Below are positions 52,072 through 60,146 of a stretch of DNA of 64,000 nt, one piece after another. The translations under genes were made by a program, and so were the position numbers. Positions within the stretch are counted from its first letter, which is position 1. Each line of letters begins with the position of its first letter. Origin of the DNA: Caldilineaceae bacterium (GTDB lineage: Bacteria; Chloroflexota; Anaerolineae; Caldilineales; Caldilineaceae). Below the pieces are notes generated by a model. The model was not told where the DNA came from and did not search any database. It saw nothing but the letters and a program-made list of their open reading frames with translations. The DNA lies in contig JAPKMW010000027.1 in assembly GCA_026645575.1 (NCBI GenBank), positions 40,600 to 104,599 on the forward strand, in the 5' to 3' direction.

Positions 52072-52384
52072 CTTGCACCCCCATGCGCTCGGCCAGGATG
52101 ATCGTGATGCCGCCAAAGAGCAGGGTCACACCAACAATCCACAGCCACTCTTCCAGCGGTAGGCCAATGAACCAGATCCCGGCAATGCGTGTTGGGTCAT
52201 AGTGCCACAGCCCAATGCGCACAGCCAGTGCATCCCATAACCAGCCGCCCACCAACGAGCCGACAACCGTCCACGCCAGCGCCTGCCGTTGTCGCCATAA
52301 TGCTTGCCGCCAGCGCAACAGCACCAGCAATGGAATACCGATAAAACAAAAAAGCCAAATGAGATAGATGTAACTCGTGTCCAC
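52064..52384 (-). CDS. Lycopene cyclase domain-like membrane protein
   Basis: 106 residues with three membrane helices; GTG start. The pattern LWHYDPTRIAGIWFIGLPLEEWLWI contains the PLEE motif of CrtYc/CrtYd-type beta-cyclases and related rhodopsin-retinal synthesis cyclases. It overlaps the isomerase gene by 8 bp. Together with the protein encoded at 50525 it could form a heterodimer, as do CrtYc and CrtYd, but they are 1.2 kb apart and separated by two unrelated genes. Confidence 0.6.
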   Translation of the reverse strand: MDTSYIYLIWLFCFIGIPLLVLLRWRQALWRQRQALAWTVVGSLVGGWLWDALAVRIGLWHYDPTRIAGIWFIGLPLEEWLWIVGVTLLFGGITIILAERMGVQGE

Positions 52385-52607
52385 GTTGCCCCACTTCCTG
52401 TCATCGGGTGCGCTGGTCTACCGCTCGGCTGCTTGGTGATGGTCACTGTTAGCAGTATACCATAGCACCGCATTATCCGACCCAAATGGGAGGCGTCAGC
52501 AGAAACAGACTTTTTCGTTGGGTTTGTCAGCCCGGTGATCATCGTGTACAATCGCTGGTAGGCAGGGCGGCATTAGAAACAAAGCAAAGAACGCAAGGAG
52601 AGGGACT

Positions 52608-53456
52608 ATGCCATTGATCAATCTGCAAGATGTCGAGATCTTTGCCGACGGGCTGGATCACCCGGAAGGCGTGACGTTGGGGCCGGACGGCAAGATTTAT
52701 GCTGGCGGTGAAGCCGGGCAACTCTATCGCATCGACATTGAGACCGCACATGTTGACCATTTCGCCACGACCAAAGGGCTAAATCTCGGGTTGGCCCATG
52801 ATCGGGGCGGCAATACCTATGTCTGTAATCCGGGGGATCAGGCCGTGCAAAAGGTGACGCCCGGCGGCGCTGTCACGGTCTATAGCCGCGGCAACGCCGA
52901 GCGTGCGATGATCACTCCGAACTATCCGGCCTTTGATGCCGACGGCAATCTCTTTGTGGCCGATTCGGGGGCGTGGAAGGCAGATAACGGCTGTCTCTGG
53001 TCAATCGCGCGGGATGGTTCTGCGACGGTCATCGACACGACCTGTTGCCACTTTCCCAACGGTTGCGCCGTCCATCCCGATGGTCAATATTTGTACGTGG
53101 CCATGTCACTCAATCCGCCGCGCGTTGTCCGTTTCCCCATTGCCAATGGTCAAAAGATCGGGCCCGTCGAAACGGTGGCCGAATTGCCCCACACGGTTCC
53201 CGATGGCCTGGCCTTCTGCACTGACGGCAGCCTCTTGCTCTCCTGTTACCGACCGGATACGATCTTCCGCATTCTGCCCAATGGCGCTGTCACAGTGCTG
53301 ATGGATGACTATGAAGGCACGGCGCTGGGCGCGCCGACCAACGTCTGCTTTGGCGGCCCGGATCGTACCATTCTCTTCTGGGCCAATCTGGGGCGCTGGC
53401 ATATCGGCATGAACCGGCGCACTGGCTTGCAAGGGGCCGCGCTTTTCTATCCCTAA
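52608..53456 (+). CDS. SMP-30/gluconolactonase-like protein
   Basis: A 282-residue six-bladed propeller protein, cytoplasmic (no signal). HPEGVTLGPDGKIYAGGEAGQLYRID opens the fold; the conserved metal Glu is in HPEG, Asn and Asp follow in FPNGCAVHPDGQYLYVA and VPDGLAFCTDGSLLLSC. Members hydrolyse sugar lactones such as gluconolactone with a divalent metal, but some are strictosidine-synthase-like, so the substrate is inferred. AAGGAGAGGG precedes the ATG. It stands alone with a strong terminator after it. Confidence 0.85.
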   Translation: MPLINLQDVEIFADGLDHPEGVTLGPDGKIYAGGEAGQLYRIDIETAHVDHFATTKGLNLGLAHDRGGNTYVCNPGDQAVQKVTPGGAVTVYSRGNAERAMITPNYPAFDADGNLFVADSGAWKADNGCLWSIARDGSATVIDTTCCHFPNGCAVHPDGQYLYVAMSLNPPRVVRFPIANGQKIGPVETVAELPHTVPDGLAFCTDGSLLLSCYRPDTIFRILPNGAVTVLMDDYEGTALGAPTNVCFGGPDRTILFWANLGRWHIGMNRRTGLQGAALFYP

Positions 53457-53479
53457 TCTGGACCGGCCAGACCCAAACG

Positions 53480-53520
53480 TATACGCGGATAGGCACCCAA
53501 CGGGTGCCTATCCGCGTATA
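53480..53520 (+). terminator. Rho-independent terminator of the lactonase-like gene
   Basis: A perfect 19-bp stem (TATACGCGGATAGGCACCC, 53480-53498, with 53502-53520) has a 3-nt loop and is followed by CTTTTAGG. It ends the rightward transcript and faces the leftward HEPN gene. Confidence 0.85.
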
Positions 53521-53551
53521 CTTTTAGGAAATACAGGTGGATCGATTGAGA

Positions 53552-53960
53552 TTACGTCGATGGTGGTGGCGCAACTTTGCTGTGAATTAGAGCAATTAGG
53601 GTTCTGATCGCAAGGATCTCATGTTCGAGTGTGGAACGAGCCAAAACTGTTGTTACACCCACTGGATACCGGCTTTCAATGTAATACTCAGTGATTTTCT
53701 GACAAACAGCCAGGAACGGTGAAAAATGGTTATCGCGCGTGATAGCTTCCTGAATGAGAACTTCCAGATCGTGAATACGACGGAGTGGCCAAGCTTGCGA
53801 CAGTAAATAGCCTTTGAGATATTTCTCTACAGTTTGCTGGAAAAGAAAGGCAACAATCGGTAATGGCCCCGTTTTGCGCAAGCAAAATTTCTGCTGCCTG
53901 TAAATCCTGGTCACCTTGGGCAAACCAGTCTGAAGGAATTGTCGATTCAGGGCCGGGCAT
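53552..53960 (-). pseudogene. HEPN-domain protein, frameshifted
   Basis: The start region (ATG 53960, MPGPESTIPSDWFAQGDQDLQAAEILLAQNG) and the rest (PLPIVAFLFQQTVEKYLKGYLLSQAWPLRRIHDLEVLIQEAI, and so on to 53552) lie in different frames. They meet at a GGGG tract in the coding strand (53867-53870); one G fewer gives a normal HEPN protein of about 135 residues. The first Glu/Asp-rich helix and the FLFQQTVEKYLK helix are those of the HEPN toxin-like family that pairs with MNT nucleotidyltransferases. The RxxxxH active site normally near IESRYPVG is not evident, so it may be a non-nuclease HEPN. The change may be real or a sequencing error. Confidence 0.75.
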
Positions 53961-54282
53961 AAAGCACCTTCCCTTGTCGTAGAATGTCACGATAAAAAGG
54001 ATCGCCAAGGGCCAAGCGTTGCTCTAATTCGGTCGGCGTTAGCACTAGCGGGGAAAAAGGAATGCGACGTTCTGGTTGAGAGACCAAACGGCGCACGTGA
54101 ACACGTCGCTCTAAAGGAGACTCATCAGTCTCTTTGACAATTAACAGATCGATGTCACTATCGCGGTGGGCATCTCCGCGTGCAAATGAGCCAAACAAAA
54201 TGATGCTTGCCGGTTCATAATCGGTAATTAAATGTGCTACAATTTCTTGCAGTGTTTTCTCAAACGGTTGAACTGTATTCAT
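53947..54282 (-). CDS. MNT-type nucleotidyltransferase (minimal antitoxin)
   Basis: 111 residues from the ATG at 54282. The core motif is IILFGSFARGDAHRDSDIDLLIV, the G-S-x-(10)-D-x-D nucleotidyltransferase signature with both catalytic Asp. In MNT/HEPN pairs the MNT enzyme inactivates the HEPN toxin, in studied cases by adding AMP. Its stop overlaps the HEPN start by 14 bp, the normal order for such pairs. As the HEPN partner is frameshifted, the antitoxin may now lack its target. Confidence 0.88.
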   Translation of the reverse strand: MNTVQPFEKTLQEIVAHLITDYEPASIILFGSFARGDAHRDSDIDLLIVKETDESPLERRVHVRRLVSQPERRIPFSPLVLTPTELEQRLALGDPFYRDILRQGKVLYARP

Positions 54283-54362
54283 AGCAATCACGATTCCCTT
54301 TGTTCACCAGCCGTATGTGCCAACTATATCATACTTCGCTTGTAACACAAAGGATGATGAAT

Positions 54363-55439
54363 CTATGCTGTTAGGACTGCCGTCGCCCCACCATCACTCG
54401 ACCGGCACGCCGCATCCGCCACGCCCATCGTCTTGAACGCATCGGCAACTGCCGTCGGCAATTGCTCGGTCTCCCCATCCACAAAGCGCATCAAACTCGC
54501 CATGCTGCCGATAAAGGCATCGGGGAACCACGAACCTTCGATGGCGACGGGGTGCCACTCTGGTTCCTGCCCCTCTTGCAAGACACAATACTCAAACGCA
54601 TCCGGTTCGCCGGTGGGATAGTTCATTAACAGCCCCATCTTGGCCTTGATCGCGCCCTTGGTCCCTTCCCATTTGACATAGCTCTCCTGGTGGTGCAGAC
54701 CATATTCATGATGATGGTTGGTCTCGACATTGCAGCGCAACACATCGCCGTAGTCAAAGATAATGTTGGTGCGCGACTGCATTGATAATAACTTGGGATG
54801 GCGCACAGTCTTCGCATAGACACCGGAAGGATCGCCCAAGAACGAGCGCACGAGATCAATATAGTGGATGCTGTGATAGAGAATTTCGGCGTAAGGCACC
54901 TGCTGTAAGAAAGGCCAGAGATGCCAGGGTGTATAGACCGTTACCCGCACCTCCATGTCATGCACCTCGCCGATGATGCCCTGGTCGATCAGGCTACGGG
55001 CGGCGATGATGAACGGCGCCCAGCGCATCTGGAAGTTGATGGCGGCGGTCAAGTTTTTCGCTTGACAAAGGGCCAAAATTTCCCGCGCCTGGCTCAAGTT
55101 GTCGCCCATCGGTTTCTGAATCAACACGGCGCGACCATCGGGCAACTGGCGCAATACGTCCAGAATATGGCCCGCCGGCACCGCTACATCAAAGATGGCT
55201 TCCGCTGGCGCTTGGGTAGCCGCCTCGGTCAGCGATGCGTAAACCGTCGGCACACCAAACTTTTCTGCCATCAACTGGGCGCGTTCCGGTTTTAGATCAA
55301 AGATGCCGACAATGGGAAAACCTGCCTTGCGGTAAGCAGGATAGTGCGCGTCATGGACAATCCCACCGCCGCCGATGCTGACAATCGGGCGCGGCTGCTT
55401 GGGAAGGTCGGCTTTGGTTTGGATGGTGAGTGTGGACAT
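54363..55439 (-). CDS. Gfo/Idh/MocA-family oxidoreductase
   Basis: A 358-residue NAD(P)-dependent dehydrogenase acting on sugars, inositols or similar. The start at 55439 has AAAGGAA upstream. The Rossmann motif is IVSIGGGGIVHDAHYPAYRKAG; the catalytic lysine is in VLIQKPMGDNLSQA (the EKP-like loop is QKP here), and His in YHSIHYIDLVRSFLG follows. The C-terminal beta-sheet domain is complete. It is encoded just downstream of a xylulokinase gene across a small inverted-repeat element; together they suggest pentose or polyol use. Confidence 0.9.
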   Translation of the reverse strand: MSTLTIQTKADLPKQPRPIVSIGGGGIVHDAHYPAYRKAGFPIVGIFDLKPERAQLMAEKFGVPTVYASLTEAATQAPAEAIFDVAVPAGHILDVLRQLPDGRAVLIQKPMGDNLSQAREILALCQAKNLTAAINFQMRWAPFIIAARSLIDQGIIGEVHDMEVRVTVYTPWHLWPFLQQVPYAEILYHSIHYIDLVRSFLGDPSGVYAKTVRHPKLLSMQSRTNIIFDYGDVLRCNVETNHHHEYGLHHQESYVKWEGTKGAIKAKMGLLMNYPTGEPDAFEYCVLQEGQEPEWHPVAIEGSWFPDAFIGSMASLMRFVDGETEQLPTAVADAFKTMGVADAACRSSDGGATAVLTA

Positions 55440-55459
55440 GATGGGTTCCTTTGCGCACG

Positions 55460-55537
55460 CTAGGGGCGCGGATTCAGGCAACGCGGATTCTTGTCGGTCA
55501 GGGGGGCGATCCGCGCTACCAAAATCCGCGCCCCTAG
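55460..55537. mobile_element. Small inverted-repeat element C (MITE-like)
   Basis: Perfect 15-bp ends (CTAGGGGCGCGGATT at 55460-55474 and its complement at 55523-55537) bound a 78-bp element. The subterminal CAGGCAACGCGGATT resembles the TAGCAACGGATT block of elements A and B, so it may be a diverged relative. It lies between xylulokinase and the Gfo/Idh/MocA gene. Confidence 0.6.
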
Positions 55538-55546
55538 CCCTTTTCC

Positions 55547-57061
55547 TCAGGATTGCTGTTGTCGCGCTGCCAGCCGCGTATAGATCGGTTCTAGCGCACG
55601 ATAGGCATCGGTGTAGATGGCGGCCAATTCACCGTAGACCGTAACGCCCTGGTTGGTGGGTTCTACAATTTGCGTGACGGTCGCGCCTTGCGATGCTTGC
55701 GCCCAGTCATAGAGACCAACCGCAACACCAGCCGCTACGGCTGCGCCCCAACTGGTCGCTTCACTGGTCAGCGTCAGTTGATGGATGGGCAGGTTGAAAC
55801 AATCGGCCAACATCTGGGGCCAGAGATCGCTCTTGCCGCCGCCGCCGATCAAACGAATGGCCCGGATCGGCGGTTCGCTTTGCCCGATGCTGCTGCGCAA
55901 GGCATCTAGAATCAACCGTAAATTGAGGGCGACCCCTTCCAACACCGCCCGCGCCAGTTGCGGTTTGCTGTGTGGCATCGCCAGCCCGATAAACGCGCCG
56001 CGTGCTAACGGGTTCCAATGGGGACTCCGTTCACCTAACAGGTAAGGCAGAAAAAGCAACCCTTCAGCGGCAGGTGTCACCGTAGCGGCGGCAGTATCGA
56101 GATCAAGGTCGGCTTCCTGTAATAGCCGCCAGGCCCAATCACGCGCCCCACCGGCAGCTTGCATGGTTCCCATGGGCGCATAGCGTTCTGGGTGGAGATG
56201 ATGAAAGGTAAAGGTGCGCTGGGCGGGATCACTGACTGGCTGGAGGGTGCTAATGCTGATCCAAGAGGACGAGCCAATGTAACAGTAGGCATCCCCCGGC
56301 TCAACCACGCCGGCCCCTACCCCAGCGCACGCCCCATCGCCGCCACCGATGACAACCGGTGTACCGACGGCTAAACCGGTGGCGGCTGCGGCAGCGCTGG
56401 TCACTTCACCCACAATAGCCGTGGAGGGATGCAAAGCGGGCAACACCTCTTCCGCCAAATCTAATGCCGCCAGAAAATCGGTTGCCCAGCGCCGTTCAAC
56501 CAGATCAAAGAGCAACGTGCCGGAGGCGTCAGAGTAATCGGTGACAAAGCGGCCGGTGAGTTGATGGACGATAAAATCTTTGGGTTGGAGAAAACAGGCC
56601 GTCTTGTGGAAAATATCCGGCTGTTCATCGCGCAACCAAAGAATTTTGGCCGCCGTATAAGCCGGGCTAGGACGATGACCGCTGCGTTGGTAGATCGCTT
56701 CAGCGCCACACTTTTCGGCAATCTGGTTGGCCTGCGCTTGCGCCCGCTGGTCGGCCCAGATGATGCACGAGCGGAGCGGCGTCCCCTGGGCATCGACCGG
56801 CGTGCAACCCATCATTTGGCCGCAGAGGCCGACGGCGGCAATGTCACTGGCGGCGACGCCAGTCTGCGCCAGCAACTGCCGGGTTGTGCTACAGACCGCC
56901 GCCCACCAATCCGTCGGCTCCTGCTCCGCCCAGTTGGGGTGGGGATAGTGGGTGGGATAGGCGGCAAAGGCGCTGCCGACTAGTTTCCCTTCCCCATCAA
57001 ACAAGGTCGCTTTATTACCAGTGGTGCCCAAGTCATGGGCGAGAATATAGGTGGCTGTCAT
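55547..57061 (-). CDS. Xylulokinase-like FGGY carbohydrate kinase
   Basis: A 504-residue sugar kinase. LAHDLGTTGNKATLFDGEG is the N-terminal phosphate motif, GLCGQMMGCTPVDAQG follows, the substrate/catalytic block is PKDFIVHQLTGRFVTDYSDASGTLLFD, and the adenosine motif is IRLIGGGGKSDLWPQMLADCF. Xylulokinase makes xylulose 5-phosphate from xylulose and ATP; other FGGY sugars (ribulose, erythritol) are not excluded. Length is normal. It starts a short leftward unit with the Gfo/Idh/MocA dehydrogenase, which might oxidise a polyol to the ketose. Confidence 0.88.
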   Translation of the reverse strand: MTATYILAHDLGTTGNKATLFDGEGKLVGSAFAAYPTHYPHPNWAEQEPTDWWAAVCSTTRQLLAQTGVAASDIAAVGLCGQMMGCTPVDAQGTPLRSCIIWADQRAQAQANQIAEKCGAEAIYQRSGHRPSPAYTAAKILWLRDEQPDIFHKTACFLQPKDFIVHQLTGRFVTDYSDASGTLLFDLVERRWATDFLAALDLAEEVLPALHPSTAIVGEVTSAAAAATGLAVGTPVVIGGGDGACAGVGAGVVEPGDAYCYIGSSSWISISTLQPVSDPAQRTFTFHHLHPERYAPMGTMQAAGGARDWAWRLLQEADLDLDTAAATVTPAAEGLLFLPYLLGERSPHWNPLARGAFIGLAMPHSKPQLARAVLEGVALNLRLILDALRSSIGQSEPPIRAIRLIGGGGKSDLWPQMLADCFNLPIHQLTLTSEATSWGAAVAAGVAVGLYDWAQASQGATVTQIVEPTNQGVTVYGELAAIYTDAYRALEPIYTRLAARQQQS

Positions 57062-57083
57062 GACGATTGACCCCGGTCGTGGT

Positions 57084-57246
57084 TTAGTGGATGCCGGCGG
57101 CGCGGAGTTTGGCTTCTAGCTCCTGAATCCGTCTTTCCGCTTCGGCGCGTGCTTTCTCCTAACTTCACCTCATCACTTGCTGGGTAAAGTAATTCTTCTT
57201 CGATGGTAGGAATCACTGGGGGTGGCCATCGATTGAACGACATCAT
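57084..57246 (-). pseudogene. Remnant of a Uma2-like nuclease gene
   Basis: A GGAGG ribosome site precedes ATG 57246, which opens MMSFNRWPPPVIPTIEEELLYPASDEV. In a different frame the following DNA reads ARAEAERRIQELEAKLRAAGIH and then stops at 57084. That coiled, charged end is typical of Uma2-family proteins. Thus the middle of the gene, including the nuclease core, has been deleted and the frame broken. Confidence 0.55.
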
Positions 57247-57304
57247 AGACAATTGCCTCCAAACCTAAGCCGGCTGCTGTTGCCGAGCAGTCCCATAGTG
57301 CTAG

Positions 57305-57337
57305 AAAAGTCCGACTTTTGTCAAAAGTCGGACTTTT
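57305..57337. terminator. Bidirectional terminator
   Basis: AAAAGTCCGACTTTT (57305-57319) and AAAAGTCGGACTTTT (57323-57337) form a 15-bp stem with T-runs on both strands. It lies 12 bp past the corrinoid-protein stop codon. Confidence 0.88.
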
Positions 57338-57349
57338 GCGGGTTCCCTT

Positions 57350-58033
57350 CTAAGCGGCCCGTGCTTTTGCATTTTTGCGTTGCATATAGCGCTTGGCAAT
57401 CTCGACGCTCACCGCTGCGTCGCGACCATAGGCATCGGCGCCCACTTCACGGGCGAAGTTCTCTGTCACCGGCGCGCCGCCGACCATGACATAAATTTCC
57501 TCACGAATACCCTCTTCACCCAGCGCATCGACCACGACCTTCATATAGGGCATGGTGGTGGTGAGCAAGGCGCTCATGCCCAAAATATCAGGTTGGTGTT
57601 CTTCAATGGCTTTGAGAAAGGTGTCAGCGTCCACATTGATGCCCAGGTTGATCACCTCGAAGCCGGCGCCTTCTAACATCATGGCGACCAGATTCTTGCC
57701 AATGTCGTGAATGTCACCCTTGACCGTGCCGACCACCGCCTTGCCGATACGTTGGGCGCCGGTCTCGGTGAGCAGCGGGCGCAACACTTCCATGCCCGCC
57801 TTCATGGCGTTAGCGGCCATCAATACTTCCGGCACAAAGAGAATGCCATCGCGAAAATCGACGCCCACAATGTCCATGCCGGCGACTAACCCCGCGTCCA
57901 AAATCTCCTGGGGCGTTTTGCCGCGGCTTAATGCTTCACGCACCTGCACGGGAATCTCTTCTTTGATGCCATCATATAAATCATCTTGCATTTGCAAGTA
58001 GAGTTCTTCCAGGTCTAATTCACTATAGCTCAT
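57350..58033 (-). CDS. Corrinoid (B12-binding) protein of methyltransferase systems
   Basis: A 227-residue cobalamin-binding protein of the MtbC/MttC/MtaC type. The N-terminal helical cap (about 1-95; ALSRGKTPQEILDAGLVAGMDIVGVDFRDGILFVPEVLMAANAMKAG) is followed by a Rossmann B12 domain with the DxHxxG motif in GTVKGDIHDIGKNLV (the His ligates cobalt), then GINVDADTF and ALLTTTMPYMK. Such proteins shuttle a methyl group from methylamines, methanol or betaines to a second methyltransferase. No methyltransferase gene lies next to it here. The neighbouring Fhs gene suggests the methyl group or formate enters tetrahydrofolate metabolism. Confidence 0.93.
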   Translation of the reverse strand: MSYSELDLEELYLQMQDDLYDGIKEEIPVQVREALSRGKTPQEILDAGLVAGMDIVGVDFRDGILFVPEVLMAANAMKAGMEVLRPLLTETGAQRIGKAVVGTVKGDIHDIGKNLVAMMLEGAGFEVINLGINVDADTFLKAIEEHQPDILGMSALLTTTMPYMKVVVDALGEEGIREEIYVMVGGAPVTENFAREVGADAYGRDAAVSVEIAKRYMQRKNAKARAA

Positions 58034-58082
58034 TTCGATTGCTCCTAAAAACTAAACAATTGATTTATTCATTGTACTTAGA

Positions 58083-58199
58083 TATTGGGTATTAGATATT
58101 CGGTATTGGTAAATTCAGTCTTGAATATACAGGCGTAACCCTACGATCGCAATTGATTCGTTCTATTATACACCAATACCCAATATCCAATACCCAATT
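58083..58199. repeat. Imperfect inverted repeat between fhs and the corrinoid gene
   Basis: ATTGGGTATTAGATATTCGG (58083 on) pairs with the complement near 58174-58199 (ACCAATACCCAATATCCAAT). It is about 117 bp in all and contains no gene. It may attenuate read-through from fhs. Confidence 0.65.
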
Positions 58200-58203
58200 T
58201 TGA

Positions 58204-59910
58204 TCAGAAGAGACCAACGACGCGCCCTGTTTCAAAATCAATATCGACCCGTTCCGCTGCCGGGTGACTGGGCAGACCGGGCATGGTGCGCATTTCGCCG
58301 ACCAGCGGGTAGATAAAGCCGGCGCCGACACTGGCGCGCACTTCGCGAATCGGCAGGGTGAAGCCCGTGGGCGCGCCCTTGGCCGATGGGTCGGCGGTGA
58401 GGCTGAGGTGGGTCTTGGCCATGCAGATGGGTAGGTTGCCAAAGCCGCTCTTTTCATAGGCGCGGATCTGGCTCTCGGCCTGCGCTTCGTAGCTCACCGC
58501 TGCGGCGCCATAGATTTCCTTGGCGATGCTTTCGATCTTGGCCTTGATCGGCTGGTCAAGGCCATAGAGGAAGTTGAAGTTGTTTTCCTCATTGGCTGCT
58601 TCGACCACGGCGCGGGCCAGATCGGTGGCGCCGGCGCCGCCTTCGGCCCAGTGGTTGGATTGGGCGCAGCGCACACCGGCTTCCTTGCACACCTGGAAGA
58701 TGGCGTCAATCTCGCTCTGGTGATCGCTGCTAAACTGGTTGATGCAAACGACCGGGCTAATGCCATGCTTCTTGACGTTCTCGATCTGTTTGCGCAAGTT
58801 GCTGGCGCCGGCGATCACATCATCGGGGTTCTCCTTGACCATCTCTTCGGGCAGCGGTTTGCCGGGGACGACTTTGAATTTGCCCGTGTGTAACTTGCAG
58901 GCGCGCACTGTCACCACAATCACCGCCGCGCTGGGCTTGAGACCGCTGTAGCGACACTTGATGTTAAAGAACTTCTCGCAGCCAATGTCGGCGCCAAAGC
59001 CCGCCTCCGTCACCAGGAAGTCAGCGCACTTGATGCCGATCTGGTCAGCCAGGATCGAACTGTTGCCGTGGGCGATATTGGCAAAGGGGCCGGCATGGAC
59101 CAGCGCCGGGCCATTTTCCAGCGTCTGCATCAGGTTGGGCTTGATCGCCTCTTTCATCAAGACTGTCATGGCGCCGGCGGCCTTGAGTTGACCAGCAGTG
59201 ACCGGCTTTTTGTCCTTGCTCTGGCCGATGACAATGCGGTCGAAGCGCTCGCGCATGTCACGCAGGCTGGTGGTGAGCGCCAGAATCGCCATCACTTCGC
59301 TGGCGACGCTAATGTCAAAGCCGGTTTCGCGCGGGATGCCGTCGGCCTTGCCCCCCAGGCCGGTGATGATATTGCGGAGGTCGCGGTCGCTCACATCCAT
59401 GACGCGCCGCCAGGTGATGTTGAAGGGGTCAATGTTTAGTTCGTTGCCCTGGTGGATGTGATTGTCGATCATGGCCGCCAGCAGGTTGTTGGCCGCGGTG
59501 ACAGCGTGCAGGTCGCCGGTCATGTGCAGGTTGAACTGCTCCATGGGGATGATCTGGCTGTAGCCGCCCCCGGCCGCGCCGCCCTTGATGCCAAAGGTCG
59601 GCCCTTGCGAGGGTTGGCGCATGGCGACAATCGCGCTCTTGCCCACATGATGCAGCGCCTGGCCCAGCCCCACCGTGGTGGTCGATTTGCCTTCGCCCAA
59701 CGGCGTCGGCGTAATGGCGGTGACGACGACATACTTGGCGTTGGGGCGATCTTTGAACTTCTCAATCGCTTCCAACTTGATCTTCGCCATGTGGTCGCCA
59801 TAGAGTTCAATATCTTGGCGCGCCAGGCCCATCTTCTCGGCAATGGCCTCAATCGGTTCGACCTTGGCGGCCTGGGCGATTTCGATGTCGCTGGGTACGG
59901 TTTTAGACAT
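58204..59910 (-). CDS. fhs: Formate-tetrahydrofolate ligase
   Basis: A 568-residue enzyme making 10-formyl-THF from formate, THF and ATP, the entry to one-carbon metabolism and the methyl branch of the Wood-Ljungdahl pathway. Motifs: TPTPLGEGKSTTTVGLGQAL (ATP loop) and PSQGPTFGIKGGAAGGGYSQIIPMEQFNLHMTGDLHA, both hallmark blocks, and PGLPSHPAAERVDID near the end. Length agrees with the family. AAAGGAA before the ATG at 59910. The corrinoid protein gene 170 bp downstream in the same direction supports a C1/methyl-transfer role, though folD, metF or acs genes are not in the window. Confidence 0.96.
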   Translation of the reverse strand: MSKTVPSDIEIAQAAKVEPIEAIAEKMGLARQDIELYGDHMAKIKLEAIEKFKDRPNAKYVVVTAITPTPLGEGKSTTTVGLGQALHHVGKSAIVAMRQPSQGPTFGIKGGAAGGGYSQIIPMEQFNLHMTGDLHAVTAANNLLAAMIDNHIHQGNELNIDPFNITWRRVMDVSDRDLRNIITGLGGKADGIPRETGFDISVASEVMAILALTTSLRDMRERFDRIVIGQSKDKKPVTAGQLKAAGAMTVLMKEAIKPNLMQTLENGPALVHAGPFANIAHGNSSILADQIGIKCADFLVTEAGFGADIGCEKFFNIKCRYSGLKPSAAVIVVTVRACKLHTGKFKVVPGKPLPEEMVKENPDDVIAGASNLRKQIENVKKHGISPVVCINQFSSDHQSEIDAIFQVCKEAGVRCAQSNHWAEGGAGATDLARAVVEAANEENNFNFLYGLDQPIKAKIESIAKEIYGAAAVSYEAQAESQIRAYEKSGFGNLPICMAKTHLSLTADPSAKGAPTGFTLPIREVRASVGAGFIYPLVGEMRTMPGLPSHPAAERVDIDFETGRVVGLF

Positions 59911-59944
59911 GATGAATTCCTTTCAATTTTTTTGTAATCACTAG

Positions 59945-60099
59945 ACACAACAACGGATTTAGGTAGCAGCGGATTGAGTACGGGTAAGGAAGATACCCCT
60001 GAAAAAACAAAGCGTTTATTTGATAAAATCAGATATTTCTGCCAAAATTTATCTCATGCCGAAAAACATCCGTTGCTTCCTAAATCTGCTGTTGTGTTG
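59945..60099. mobile_element. MITE-like element B
   Basis: ACACAACAACGGATTTAGG (59945 on) pairs with TCCTAAATCTGCTGTTGTGT near 60078-60097, continuing inward (TAGCAGCGGA with TCCGTTGCTT). The 150-bp AT-rich element lacks genes. Both ends match element A at 13877. It lies between fhs and the AAA+nuclease gene. Confidence 0.75.
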
Positions 60100-60146
60100 T
60101 GTGCTGTTAAACGAAAATACTATCACAAGAATATGTCGTGCGTGTC

